Shown one piece after another: positions 1 through 7,127 of a DNA stretch of 12,240 nucleotides (its first letter is position 1; every line of letters begins with the position of its first letter). Origin of the DNA: CBDUJZ01 sp047629415 (lineage in GTDB: Bacteria; Myxococcota_A; Bradymonadia; REDH01). The notes beneath the pieces are model-generated. The model was not told the origin of the DNA. It saw only the letters and a list, made by a program, of their open reading frames with translations, and made no database searches. The stretch lies in contig JBLHWZ010000165.1 of the NCBI GenBank assembly GCA_047629415.1, forward strand, positions 1 through 12,240, written 5' to 3'. The position numbers and the translations under genes are program-made.

Positions 1-1
1 G

Positions 2-1411
2 AATGTGTCTGGAACCGTCCTTTACGAGGACCGAGTTTTCTCCCCGTCTGGGTTCACCGGCGAGCTTCTCCCAACTCCGGTCCACGCTGGGGTTGTCGAG
101 GTGGTGCGTGCCGACGGCAGTGTTGTTGGCACAGGTCTGACCGATGAATCCGGCGCGTTTGACGCCGAATATTTTGCTCAAGAAGGCGCGTCCTATCGGG
201 TGCGTGCGATCTCCGCCGGAGCGATCGACGGCTTCCGAGTGGAAGTGCGTGATCGAACCGGGGCATCGGCACTCTATGCGGTTGAGAGCGAGCTTTTCGA
301 GGCGAGCGAAGCGACGGGAGGCATCGACCTTCTCGCCGCTGCGGACGACGGCATCGGCGGAGGTCTGAACATCGTCGATAGCACCATCGACGCCTTCCAG
401 TTTGTCGCCGAGTACAGCGATGAGCGGTCCCCGACGCTGACGTACTTCTGGCAGTCTGGCCAGTCTTACTCCTGCGGCTCTTGTTACTCCGGCAACTCGA
501 TCCGGCTTGGAGGGCAGCTCGAAGATCCGGACGAGTACGACGACGACATCATTCTGCATGAGTTCGGCCACTACATGGTGGAGCACTACAGCGCCGACAG
601 CTCGGGCGGTGGATCGCACCGAGACCGACTCGTCGACCCCTACCTCGCGTATGGCGAGGGTCTTGCCTACTTCCTCTCGTCCGCGATTCGTAACGACCCA
701 ACGATGACCGACAACTTCCTCGGGGACGCACGCTTCATTGACTACGAGGCCGTCACACTCGCTGGAGAAGATCTGGACGACTTCTACGGGACGACCAACG
801 ATGGGCAGGACGGGAATCAGCGGGAGGAGTTACCGGCGGGCATCATCTGGGATGTTTGGGACGGCCCTTCTCCCGAAGAACCGTGGGATACGATCGAACT
901 TGGTGGTCGCACGATCGAGCTGATCTTCGAATACTTTCACGACGGAATGCCCGTTGACGTCGGCGTTCGCGGAATCGAGATTACAGACTTTATGAACGCC
1001 GTCGCTTGTGAGCTGGACGTGCCTTCAGACCTGCAGCCAATCATCGATGACCGGGAATACCCCTTCGAAGCCGAGGAAGAGGCATCCTGCAGCTTCAAGG
1101 GCACCGGCACCACGATCTCCGTCCGCGCTGAGCAGGGCGATTTGATCGCGAGTGGGGACCTCGCGGGATTGCTCTTCGAAGTCTCGCTCGACGACGGTGG
1201 AGTTCTTCGAAAGCACACGGTGAGCTGCGCAACCGATGAGTGCGTGCTTGCCTCCGAGGCAGATGCCACGACGCTGATGGTCGCTATCGCGGCAGGGAAG
1301 GACGGTCCAGTCGCTACCTCGTGGGTGGGCCGTGATGCCCTCCTGCGTATGCTTGGCGGCAGACTAACAACCGTCGACGGCTACGCCGTGCGTTCCTACC
1401 CGAGTCGTTAG
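2..1411 (+). CDS. Secreted-type zinc metallopeptidase (gluzincin-like), 5' end outside the window
   Basis: The frame is open to the left edge, so the true start lies upstream; the GTG at 5 is only the first possible start inside the window. Residues are numbered from that GTG. Residues 1-80 look like a small beta-sandwich of the carboxypeptidase-regulatory or Cna-B type (a TDESGAF turn near 45-52). A catalytic region follows with HEFGH at 185-189, giving two zinc-binding His and the catalytic Glu. Glu218 in YGEGLAYF, 29 residues later, is the likely third zinc ligand, as in gluzincins. A CGSC pair lies about 25 residues before HEFGH, and a later GIIWDVWD segment fits the helical part of such peptidases. 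The remaining 100 or so residues look like a beta-rich tail with two further Cys. No signal peptide can be seen because the N-terminus is missing, so export is inferred from the Cys pairs and very low lysine content. The substrate is unknown. The gene converges on the HEAT-repeat gene, 38 bases away. Confidence 0.8.
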   Translation, partial: NVSGTVLYEDRVFSPSGFTGELLPTPVHAGVVEVVRADGSVVGTGLTDESGAFDAEYFAQEGASYRVRAISAGAIDGFRVEVRDRTGASALYAVESELFEASEATGGIDLLAAADDGIGGGLNIVDSTIDAFQFVAEYSDERSPTLTYFWQSGQSYSCGSCYSGNSIRLGGQLEDPDEYDDDIILHEFGHYMVEHYSADSSGGGSHRDRLVDPYLAYGEGLAYFLSSAIRNDPTMTDNFLGDARFIDYEAVTLAGEDLDDFYGTTNDGQDGNQREELPAGIIWDVWDGPSPEEPWDTIELGGRTIELIFEYFHDGMPVDVGVRGIEITDFMNAVACELDVPSDLQPIIDDREYPFEAEEEASCSFKGTGTTISVRAEQGDLIASGDLAGLLFEVSLDDGGVLRKHTVSCATDECVLASEADATTLMVAIAAGKDGPVATSWVGRDALLRMLGGRLTTVDGYAVRSYPSR

Positions 1412-1449
1412 ATCGGGCGATCATCGGCCGTGTTTCGAATGAGAACGCT

Positions 1450-2457
1450 CTACGCTGGCTCAAGCAGAGCGCGCGCGGTCTCAAGCACGGCGGGGGATTC
1501 GTTTGCGGCGGCCGCATCGAGCAGGTCTTGCCTCGCTCGCTCGGTCAGCAGGTAGGGGACCATCGCGCTGGCTGCAGCTCTGGCGTCAGGGCCTCCATGC
1601 GTGCGAACGATCTCGATCAGGACGCCGGTCGCCTCTGGGGTCCGCTGCATGGCGATGCAGGCCAGAGCCAGCTCGCGTGAAGACGGATCACGCAGCCTCT
1701 TGAACCACTTGAGGAGCACAAGCTCTGCGCCTCTCTCGCGACTCTCGCCGAGCGCGACGGCGATCGCGTCCGCCGTGCCATCGTCGCGGAGCAACAGGGC
1801 AGGGTGCACCGAGAGTAGCTCGTCGCAGAGCGCGAGCCCTCCTTCTGAGTCGAAGTGGAGTAGGCCGAGCACACAGGCCGAGATGACGTCGCCTGCGTCG
1901 TCTCCTAGTCGGAGCTTGAGCCGGAGCAGCTGCGCGCTACCAGGGCGACCGAGGTCTGCGATGGATGCTGCTGCGGCGGCTCTGACCGGCCACTCATCGT
2001 CCGTGAGCTGGTCGGTCAAGATATCCAGCGCGTCGAGCGCGTTGATCTCTACGAGCGCCCGGCCTGAGAGCGCGCGGAGTGGGGCGGCCGTGTCGATTGG
2101 AGGTCCCCATGCGGCTTCCTTCTGCACCAAGCGTGCGCCCAGCCTGAAGACCGCAGCGCCAATGTGCTCGAGCCGGCTCAGCGCTTCGACTGCCGCAAAC
2201 TTCGCCTTAGAGCCAGGGTCGCGATCTTGGCCGCTCTCGGCGAAATAATGGAACGCTTGAATCAGCGCCTCTGCGGCAGCTCGGCGGGACGCTGGCACGA
2301 GTCGAGCGGCAGCGCAGAAGACCATCGCGTCCGTGCTGCTGAGCAGGGCCTCGACCTCGCGAAGCTCACTCTGGATTAGCTCGTCGAGCTGGCGGAACTC
2401 GGAGAGTCGGACAAGGGACCGTTCGATCCGCGAGAGTCGCTGTTTTTTTGTTGCCAC
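1450..2457 (-). CDS. HEAT-repeat protein, cytoplasmic, function unknown
   Basis: This 335-residue protein starts at a GTG (2457-2455) and ends with TAG. The first 40 residues are basic, then a charged amphipathic helix (KKQRLSR, followed by a Leu/Arg/Glu pattern). The rest is Ala/Leu-rich paired helices. The clearest HEAT unit is at about 142-170, with DDEWPVRAAAAASIADLG, the usual Asp-x-x-x-VRxxAAxxLG pattern; further degenerate units follow at about 175-215, 225-265 and 270-330. No signal peptide, membrane segment or catalytic motif is visible, so a scaffold or protein-binding role is the most that can be inferred. No good ribosome binding site precedes the GTG, but there is no better start nearby; the next Met is at residue 45. 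It is transcribed away from the VWA lipoprotein gene and shares a 236-base intergenic region with it. It could be a PBS-lyase-type HEAT protein, but that family's name does not give a function here. Confidence 0.82.
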   Translation of the reverse strand: MATKKQRLSRIERSLVRLSEFRQLDELIQSELREVEALLSSTDAMVFCAAARLVPASRRAAAEALIQAFHYFAESGQDRDPGSKAKFAAVEALSRLEHIGAAVFRLGARLVQKEAAWGPPIDTAAPLRALSGRALVEINALDALDILTDQLTDDEWPVRAAAAASIADLGRPGSAQLLRLKLRLGDDAGDVISACVLGLLHFDSEGGLALCDELLSVHPALLLRDDGTADAIAVALGESRERGAELVLLKWFKRLRDPSSRELALACIAMQRTPEATGVLIEIVRTHGGPDARAAASAMVPYLLTERARQDLLDAAAANESPAVLETARALLEPA

Positions 2458-2588
2458 CGGGCGAGGCTAGCTCGGCGGACAGAGCGCCGTCCAGGGCGCG
2501 GCGACTCGTGCGGCCTTGGAGCGACTGGGTCACTCACAGTGGCTCCTCGATGGACCGTTCTCTCGATGTTCGGGCACCGGAATGGTGT

Positions 2589-2608
2589 ATTCTGAGTGTA
2601 TACAGAAT
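2589..2608. promoter_or_regulatory. Operator-like inverted repeat ATTCTG-N8-CAGAAT
   Basis: Two perfect 6-base arms (2589-2594 and 2603-2608) are separated by 8 bases, and the centre is itself a palindrome (TGTATACA, 2597-2604). It lies 14 bases upstream of the promoter-like TTGACT and about 130 bases upstream of the HEAT gene start on the other strand. The size and symmetry suit a dimeric regulator. Which protein binds is unknown, and chance is possible in a single copy. Confidence 0.4.
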
Positions 2609-2622
2609 GGTTGGCCAGTACG

Positions 2623-2650
2623 TTGACTGGAATCTGTTAGGGGGTATCTT
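2623..2650 (+). promoter_or_regulatory. Sigma70-like promoter for the VWA lipoprotein gene
   Basis: TTGACT (2623-2628) and TATCTT (2645-2650) are 16 bases apart. They match the -35 consensus at five of six positions and the -10 at four of six. Transcription would begin near 2657, leaving a leader of roughly 37 bases before the ATG at 2694. No ribosome binding site of normal strength is seen just before that ATG; the nearest purine run (GGGAGA at 2662-2667) is too far upstream. Confidence 0.45.
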
Positions 2651-2693
2651 TCGAACAAGCCGGGAGACCGGGAAACTAGATTAAGACGTAACA

Positions 2694-4541
2694 ATGCATC
2701 ACAATAACTCTCACTTTCTCACGTCGAAGACCACGCGAGCTGTATTCTGGTTTTCTGTATTGGCTGCGCTATCGGCCTGTGGTGCAGACGCGGAATCGGT
2801 CCCGGCAGGTACGGCCGGAAATTCGGGTAACGAGCCCAACGATTGGGGAACGACGGCAGACGCGGGGTCGGCTGACACAGGGTCCGACTGGGGCAGTGAG
2901 GATGCCGGGGGATGGGCCGAGGCTGATGCCGAGCCGTGGCCGCAAGAGGACGCGGGGAGCTGGGACGCTGAAGAGGACAGCGGCAGTTGGGCTGACTCCG
3001 ACAGCGGAGTGGAGTCTGACGCCGGTCCGGACCCGGAGGAGCCGGAAGAAGAACCGATCGCAAACACCAACATCAACCTCGGTGGCGACCAGGACTTCGG
3101 CTACTTCCGACGCCAGCTGGACGACGGCATCGTGCCGGTACCCGGTACGTTCGACGCCAGCGGGTTCTTCGCCGAACACCACACCCTGCTCCCAACTCCC
3201 GACTGCGGCGAGCGTGTTTGCGTCCAGCCCATGCTCGGCGTCTTGTCGAACCTGATCAATGGCAACGACTGCACGATGATGCAGATCGGGTTGAACTCGC
3301 CCATCGCGGCGAACCCGGCCAATCGGCCTCCGTTGAGCCTGACAGTCGTTGTCGACGTGTCCGGTTCGATGAACGGCGCTGGCAAGATGGGCTACGTCCG
3401 GGACGGCCTCGACATCATGGTGGACTCGCTTCGCGACGGGGACCGAATTGCCATCGTGACTTACTCGGACGACGCCGAGACGGTGCTTCCGATGACCGAG
3501 GTAGCGCTGAACCGAGGTGACCTGCGGGCGGTCGTCGCTTCGCTGGCGACGGAGGGCAGTACCAATCTCTTCGCGGGCTTGAACATGGGCTACGAGATTG
3601 CTCACGCCGAGTACGACTCCGGGCGGCAGAACCGGGTGATCCTCTTGAGCGATGGGGAGCCGACCGTCGGAATCACGTCGGAAGAGAGCATCTTGGCGAT
3701 GAGTCGCGACTACAACGTCGACGGTATTGGCTTGACGACGATCGGTCTGGGCTCGGACTTCCAATACTCGCTGATGAGCAACCTCGCTCGGTTGGGCGAC
3801 GGCAACTTCTACTTCGTCGAGAACCCGGCCGCCGTTGAAGAGGTCTTCGCTGACGAAATCAGCTTTTTCACCGTGCCGGTCGCCTACGACCTGACGCTCG
3901 AGTTCGAGGAAGGCTCGGACTACCAGATCGCTGCGGTGCACGGCAGCGACCGCTGGTCGATGACCCCCGATGGCGGTCGTCTAGAGATTCCCAGCGTGTT
4001 CCTTGCTCACCGCGTCTCGCACGATGACGTCACGCCCGGCGGCGGACGACGTGGGGGTGGCTCGGCGCTGATGATTGAGCTGATGCCGCACTCTGCCACG
4101 GACGACGGCAGCGGCCTCGTGACCGGCGACATCGGTGAAGTGACCCTCTCGTTCCGCGAGCCCGGCTCGGACGAGATAATCACGCAGCAGGCGACGATGG
4201 TCTACCCACACTCGCCGTGGTTCATCCTCTCGACAGGATTCTTCGAGGCCCCGCAGAACGAGATTTCAATCATCCAGAAGTCGTTTGTGATGCTGAACAT
4301 CTACGCGGCCTTTGAGATGTCGACCGACGCCTTCTACCGTTTCGGTGAGGCCGAGTTCGAGGTGGAGATGCTGCAGGGCCTGCTGAGCGCTCTCTACGAC
4401 TACAATGAGGAGATTGAGGACACCGACATCGCGTACGACATCGCTCTGCTCGAACAGTTCATCAGCGTTCTGCTCGACAACGGTGCCGTTCCGCTGCCTC
4501 CCGAGTGGGAGGAGCCGGAGAACCCTTGGCCATGCGACTGA
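2694..4541 (+). CDS. VWA-domain lipoprotein with a Trp/Asp-rich linker
   Basis: This 615-residue protein begins with a signal peptide ending in a lipobox, LSAC, with the lipidated Cys at 29. Residues 30-121 are a low-complexity linker rich in Asp, Gly, Ser and Glu, with Trp at 51, 66, 74, 82, 90 and 99. The von Willebrand A domain covers about 215-395. Its metal-ion site is intact: DVSGSM (Asp221, Ser223, Ser225), Thr290 in EGSTNLF and Asp320 in LSDGEPT. The sequence around the domain (SLTVVVDVSGSM, GDRIAIVTYSDDAETVL) resembles YfbK-type VWA proteins. The C-terminal 200 residues look like a beta-sandwich, then a helical tail (about 520-590), which also fits that group. VWA domains with this site bind protein ligands through a metal ion; the partner here is unknown. 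There are only three Lys in 615 residues. It stands alone: a promoter-like pair lies before it and a strong hairpin after it. Confidence 0.88.
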   Translation: MHHNNSHFLTSKTTRAVFWFSVLAALSACGADAESVPAGTAGNSGNEPNDWGTTADAGSADTGSDWGSEDAGGWAEADAEPWPQEDAGSWDAEEDSGSWADSDSGVESDAGPDPEEPEEEPIANTNINLGGDQDFGYFRRQLDDGIVPVPGTFDASGFFAEHHTLLPTPDCGERVCVQPMLGVLSNLINGNDCTMMQIGLNSPIAANPANRPPLSLTVVVDVSGSMNGAGKMGYVRDGLDIMVDSLRDGDRIAIVTYSDDAETVLPMTEVALNRGDLRAVVASLATEGSTNLFAGLNMGYEIAHAEYDSGRQNRVILLSDGEPTVGITSEESILAMSRDYNVDGIGLTTIGLGSDFQYSLMSNLARLGDGNFYFVENPAAVEEVFADEISFFTVPVAYDLTLEFEEGSDYQIAAVHGSDRWSMTPDGGRLEIPSVFLAHRVSHDDVTPGGGRRGGGSALMIELMPHSATDDGSGLVTGDIGEVTLSFREPGSDEIITQQATMVYPHSPWFILSTGFFEAPQNEISIIQKSFVMLNIYAAFEMSTDAFYRFGEAEFEVEMLQGLLSALYDYNEEIEDTDIAYDIALLEQFISVLLDNGAVPLPPEWEEPENPWPCD

Positions 4542-4550
4542 GCGACTAGC

Positions 4551-4580
4551 GATGAGTTAGCGGGGGATGCGTTAGCGGGG
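4551..4580 (+). repeat. Two tandem 15-base units just after the VWA gene stop
   Basis: Units 4551-4565 and 4566-4580 read GATGNGTTAGCGGGG, differing only at the fifth base (A versus C). A third copy begins at 4581 with GATG and then diverges into the terminator hairpin. The repeat starts 10 bases after the stop codon and is not coding. It looks like a recent slippage or duplication product. Confidence 0.8.
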
Positions 4581-4585
4581 GATGT

Positions 4586-4617
4586 GGAGCGGAGGAGCAT
4601 GTTTGTTCCTCCGCTCT
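4586..4617 (+). terminator. Hairpin ending the VWA gene transcript
   Basis: Arms 4587-4596 (GAGCGGAGGA) and 4607-4616 (TCCTCCGCTC) are a perfect 10-base inverted repeat. The stem can extend with a G-U pair outside and G-U and C-G pairs inside, leaving a short loop. It lies 45 bases after the VWA stop. The tail (TTCGTTCG) is only modestly T-rich, so termination may be partial or need a factor. The stem is symmetric, so it could also work on the opposite strand, but no gene is seen ending there. Confidence 0.6.
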
Positions 4618-4723
4618 TCGTTCGTGAGGGGCGTGCGGTCGATGATCGGCGGCTGGTCGTCGTGTACGATGGAAGTGCGCCGGATCGCGGACACGATTCG
4701 CTTCGCTCATGGTGTCTCTACGT

Positions 4724-4767
4724 CTTGGTAGGCGGGGTATTGGGGTCTCGTGGGGCCCTCGCTCTGG
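4724..4767 (+). repeat. Copy 1 of a diverged 44/45-base direct repeat
   Basis: This copy pairs with 4804-4848, starting exactly 80 bases later. By hand alignment there are eight mismatches and one single-base gap, about 80 percent identity, and most mismatches are transitions. The shared core is GTATTGGGG. Since 80 is not a multiple of three, the copies do not encode the same peptide in one frame. Confidence 0.7.
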
Positions 4768-4801
4768 CGGACATGATTGGCCTCGGTCTTGGTGCCCCAC
4801 G
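4749..4801 (+). repeat. 8-base inverted repeat, possible stem-loop in the gltX leader region
   Basis: CGTGGGGC (4749-4756) pairs perfectly with GCCCCACG (4794-4801), leaving a 37-base loop. The right arm can alternatively pair with the start of repeat copy 2 (CCCAC 4796-4800 with GTGGG 4808-4812), so two exclusive folds are possible in RNA. No poly-T run follows. Whether this region is transcribed with gltX is not known. Confidence 0.4.
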
Positions 4802-4803
4802 CC

Positions 4804-4848
4804 CTCGGTGGGCGGAGTATTGGGGTTTCGTTGGTACCCTTGTTCTGG
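4804..4848 (+). repeat. Copy 2 of a diverged 44/45-base direct repeat
   Basis: See 4724-4767. This copy differs from the first by eight substitutions and one inserted A near 4836. The bases after both copies are unrelated, so the unit is the 44/45-base segment and not the full 80-base period. Confidence 0.7.
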
Positions 4849-4950
4849 GCCCACTGGCCGCTCGCGGTCGCCTTTCCACTCGATTGTGTCGCGGTGGCGT
4901 GGTAGCGGCGCGGGGCGCGGATTTTCCGCACTGCAAGCACACCAGACCTG

Positions 4951-6339
4951 ATGACGACACGCGTTCGATTTGCCCCTAGCCCGACCGGGTATCTGCACCT
5001 TGGTAGCGCCCGCACGGCGCTCTTCAATTGGCTCTTTGCTCGTCACACCGGCGGGAAGTTCCTGCTGCGCGTCGAAGACACCGACCTAGAGCGCAGTACG
5101 GAGGAGAGTCGCAACGCGATCCTTGAGGCGATGGAGTGGCTCGGCCTGGACTACGATGAGGAGATGCTCCTTCAGTCGTCGCGCCGTGACGTACACGTAG
5201 AGGTCGCCGAGCAGCTTCTCGCTGAGGGTAAAGCATACAAGTGCTTCTGCACGGACGATGAGATCAGCCAGATGCGTAAGCGTGCCTTCGCTGAGGGCCG
5301 CACACGCGTCTATGAGCGCACCTGGCGTGATCGTACCGACCACCCCGAGGGTCAGTCCTACGCGGTGCGTCTGAAGTTGCCGATCGAAGGTGATACCGTT
5401 CTTGAGGACGCAGTTCTTGGCCGCATCACGGTCGCGAACGACGATCTCACGGACTTGGTCATCCTCCGGTCGGATGGCTCGCCGACGTACAACTTCGTTG
5501 TGGTCATCGACGACGCGTTCATGAAGATCACTCACGTCATCCGCGGGCAGGATCACACGACAAACACGTTCTCGCAGATCAACGTCTACAAGACGCTCGG
5601 CTACGACCTGCCGATCTTCGGTCACCTGCCGCTCATCGACGGGTTGTCCAAGCGCAAAGGCTCGCACGGCATCCACAATTACGACGAGATGGGATTCGTG
5701 ATGGAGGGCGTGAACAACTACATCGCTCGCCTCGGTTGGTCCCACGGCGACGACGAGATCCTCTCGATGGCCGAGCTCGTTGAGAAGTTCACGCTTGAGG
5801 GTGTCAACCGCTCAAGCTCGACCTACGACATCGAGAAGTTCACGTGGGTCAACTCGACCTGGATCACTCAGCTTGAGCCCGCTGACCTCGCTCAGCGTCT
5901 ACTCCCGCACTTGGCTCGCCTCGAGATTGAGGCCACTCAAACTGACGAACTGGTCGCGCTCGTGGCTGCGCTTCAGCCCCGATCCGACACGATGATTCAG
6001 ATGGCCGAGCAGGCCCGGTTCGCGTTCGTCGCGCCGACTGAATACGACGCGAAGGCGGTGAAAAAATGGATGAAGGCTGCCGCCAAGCAGGCCTATGCTG
6101 ACCTGATTGTGGACCTCGAGGCGTTGGACACCTTCGCACCCGAGGCCATCGGAGCGGCATTCACTGCTGTGCTCGAAAAGCATGAACTCAAGATGGGCAA
6201 ATTGGCCCAGCCGGTTCGAGTGGCCATCACCGGCTCGTCGGTGAGTCCGCCGATCGATGTGACCCTCTCGGTCGTCGGCCAAGCCGAGTCAGTTAAGCGT
6301 CTGAAGGCTGCCCAGCACCTCCTGCCTGATCCCCAATGA
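4951..6339 (+). CDS. gltX: Glutamyl-tRNA synthetase (class I)
   Basis: This 462-residue enzyme charges tRNA-Glu with glutamate in the cytoplasm, using ATP. It starts directly in the family pattern: VRFAPSPTGYLHLG, with HLGS (16-19) as the HIGH motif. The KMSKS equivalent is LSKRKG (232-237), where most family members have LSKRHG. The VEDTDLERSTEES segment (about 41-53) and CFCT (98-101) are also typical. The usual later Cys of the zinc site is not seen: the segment reads RVYERTWRD, so the enzyme probably lacks a bound zinc, as many GltX do. The C-terminal helical domain is complete and ends in PDPQ, so length is normal. No strong ribosome binding site precedes the ATG, but starting later would cut into the active site. 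It overlaps the next gene by four bases (ATGA). Whether it is discriminating for tRNA-Glu or also charges tRNA-Gln cannot be told by eye. Confidence 0.96.
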   Translation: MTTRVRFAPSPTGYLHLGSARTALFNWLFARHTGGKFLLRVEDTDLERSTEESRNAILEAMEWLGLDYDEEMLLQSSRRDVHVEVAEQLLAEGKAYKCFCTDDEISQMRKRAFAEGRTRVYERTWRDRTDHPEGQSYAVRLKLPIEGDTVLEDAVLGRITVANDDLTDLVILRSDGSPTYNFVVVIDDAFMKITHVIRGQDHTTNTFSQINVYKTLGYDLPIFGHLPLIDGLSKRKGSHGIHNYDEMGFVMEGVNNYIARLGWSHGDDEILSMAELVEKFTLEGVNRSSSTYDIEKFTWVNSTWITQLEPADLAQRLLPHLARLEIEATQTDELVALVAALQPRSDTMIQMAEQARFAFVAPTEYDAKAVKKWMKAAAKQAYADLIVDLEALDTFAPEAIGAAFTAVLEKHELKMGKLAQPVRVAITGSSVSPPIDVTLSVVGQAESVKRLKAAQHLLPDPQ

Positions 6340-7121
6340 ACAACGCCGACATCCTCCGAATCTTCGAATCAGCCGAACTCAGCATCGTCACCACCGACGA
6401 CGCCAGTGTAACGGTCCAGGTGCATTCTGGCCTGCGCGCGAAGAGCGCGACCGTCGAGTTTAGGGTGGTGTTGGAGATGTTGGAGAGCGCCGCGGCCGAG
6501 CAACAAGGCGGCGCGCTCTCGTCTTTCGCTCGCGGGCTGTATGGGGGCCTTGCTGAGCCGAAAAACTCGAAGGGGTCTGAGTTGCTGTTCGAGGATGCTG
6601 CGAAGACCGTGCTGCCCTCGATTGAGGGCCCGCTCTTCGCCGCGGGAGCGGTGGCCGCGGGCGGCGCGGAGCCGTACCTCAGCCCGTTCCCGGGCGAACT
6701 CTCAGTGGCGTACTGGGTCGAACTCGACCTCGGCGTTCGCGTGCTCACGACGCCGCAGATCAACGCATGGGGATGCACGGACGATCGCCTCGCAAAGGCG
6801 GCGCTCTCCATCCTCTTCCACCGATCGTGGGAGGCTCCGTTCGTCGCAACGCCAGAGCAGGGCACGATCGAGGAGTTCAAGGTTGGCGACGGTCTCGACG
6901 GCGCCCGCGTACTGATGATGGATCAGTGGGACTTCTACCGAGTCCGAGACGCGGCGCTCTTCGCGCTGCCTGAGAGCGACACATTCCTCTTCTCGGCTGG
7001 CACGGATGAGGACGCTCAAACAGCGCTACAAGAGCTTGCGCAGCGGCGCTACCTGTCGTCGAAGCGCCCGCTCTCAACGGGCGTTTTCAGGTTCGAACGT
7101 GGTAAGATCGTAGGCGCCTAG
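6336..7121 (+). CDS. DUF1444-like protein translationally coupled to gltX
   Basis: This 261-residue protein begins inside the gltX stop (ATGA overlap, 6336-6339), so ribosomes ending gltX can restart here and the two are almost certainly co-transcribed. No signal peptide or membrane helix is visible. The second half fits what I recall of DUF1444 (YtpQ-like): a central strand-rich part (YWVELDLGVRVLTTPQINAWG, about 126-146), then GDGLDGARVLMMD (about 184-196), a short ALFALPESDTFLFSAG run and a C-terminal end with PLSTGVFRFERG (about 245-256). This resemblance is from memory, with no search done. DUF1444 proteins have no established activity, so none is claimed. Ala/Gly-rich residues 101-112 look like a flexible loop. 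It ends 6 bases from the end of prfB on the other strand. Composition matches its neighbours, so there is no sign of transfer. Confidence 0.8.
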   Translation: MNNADILRIFESAELSIVTTDDASVTVQVHSGLRAKSATVEFRVVLEMLESAAAEQQGGALSSFARGLYGGLAEPKNSKGSELLFEDAAKTVLPSIEGPLFAAGAVAAGGAEPYLSPFPGELSVAYWVELDLGVRVLTTPQINAWGCTDDRLAKAALSILFHRSWEAPFVATPEQGTIEEFKVGDGLDGARVLMMDQWDFYRVRDAALFALPESDTFLFSAGTDEDAQTALQELAQRRYLSSKRPLSTGVFRFERGKIVGA

Positions 7122-7127
7122 CCTGCG

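Larger units (their letters stand above)
4618..4950. other. Non-coding gap before gltX, holding repeats and stem-loops
   Basis: No convincing gene is visible in this stretch. Open frames exist on both strands (for example 4584-4979 on plus) but they cross the upstream hairpin or the gltX start, and two copies of the same repeat fall in different frames. It contains a diverged repeat pair, an 8-base inverted repeat joining them, a smaller competing stem (CCCAC 4796-4800 with GTGGG 4808-4812) and a GCGGA-TTT-TCCGC hairpin at 4917-4929, about 20 bases before the gltX start. I see no clear promoter for gltX. Confidence 0.6.

Noticed and set aside
1413..1436. Possible terminator between the peptidase and HEAT genes
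   Set aside because: The CGGGCG and CGGCCG arms have a mismatch and a short loop, and the tail is not T-rich.
2448..2684. 78-codon plus-strand open frame
   Set aside because: It starts inside the HEAT gene start, and the promoter-like pair and palindrome fall inside it.
2769..3941. 390-codon minus-strand open frame
   Set aside because: It is fully antisense to the VWA lipoprotein, whose domain motifs are intact, and shows no domain or start signal of its own.
4584..4979. 131-codon plus-strand open frame before gltX
   Set aside because: It starts inside the terminator hairpin and overlaps the gltX start by 29 bases. Its two repeat copies lie in different frames, so there is no coding constraint.
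4546..5046. 166-codon minus-strand open frame over the gltX start
   Set aside because: It runs antisense through the gltX active site, with a Pro/Arg-rich composition typical of a shadow frame.
5086..5745. 219-codon minus-strand open frame
   Set aside because: It is antisense to gltX catalytic motifs; its length follows from codon bias on the coding strand.
7111..7120. TAGGCGCCTA palindrome at the end of the DUF1444-like gene
   Set aside because: It is ten bases, contains the stop codon, and such a GC-rich palindrome is expected by chance. No loop is possible.
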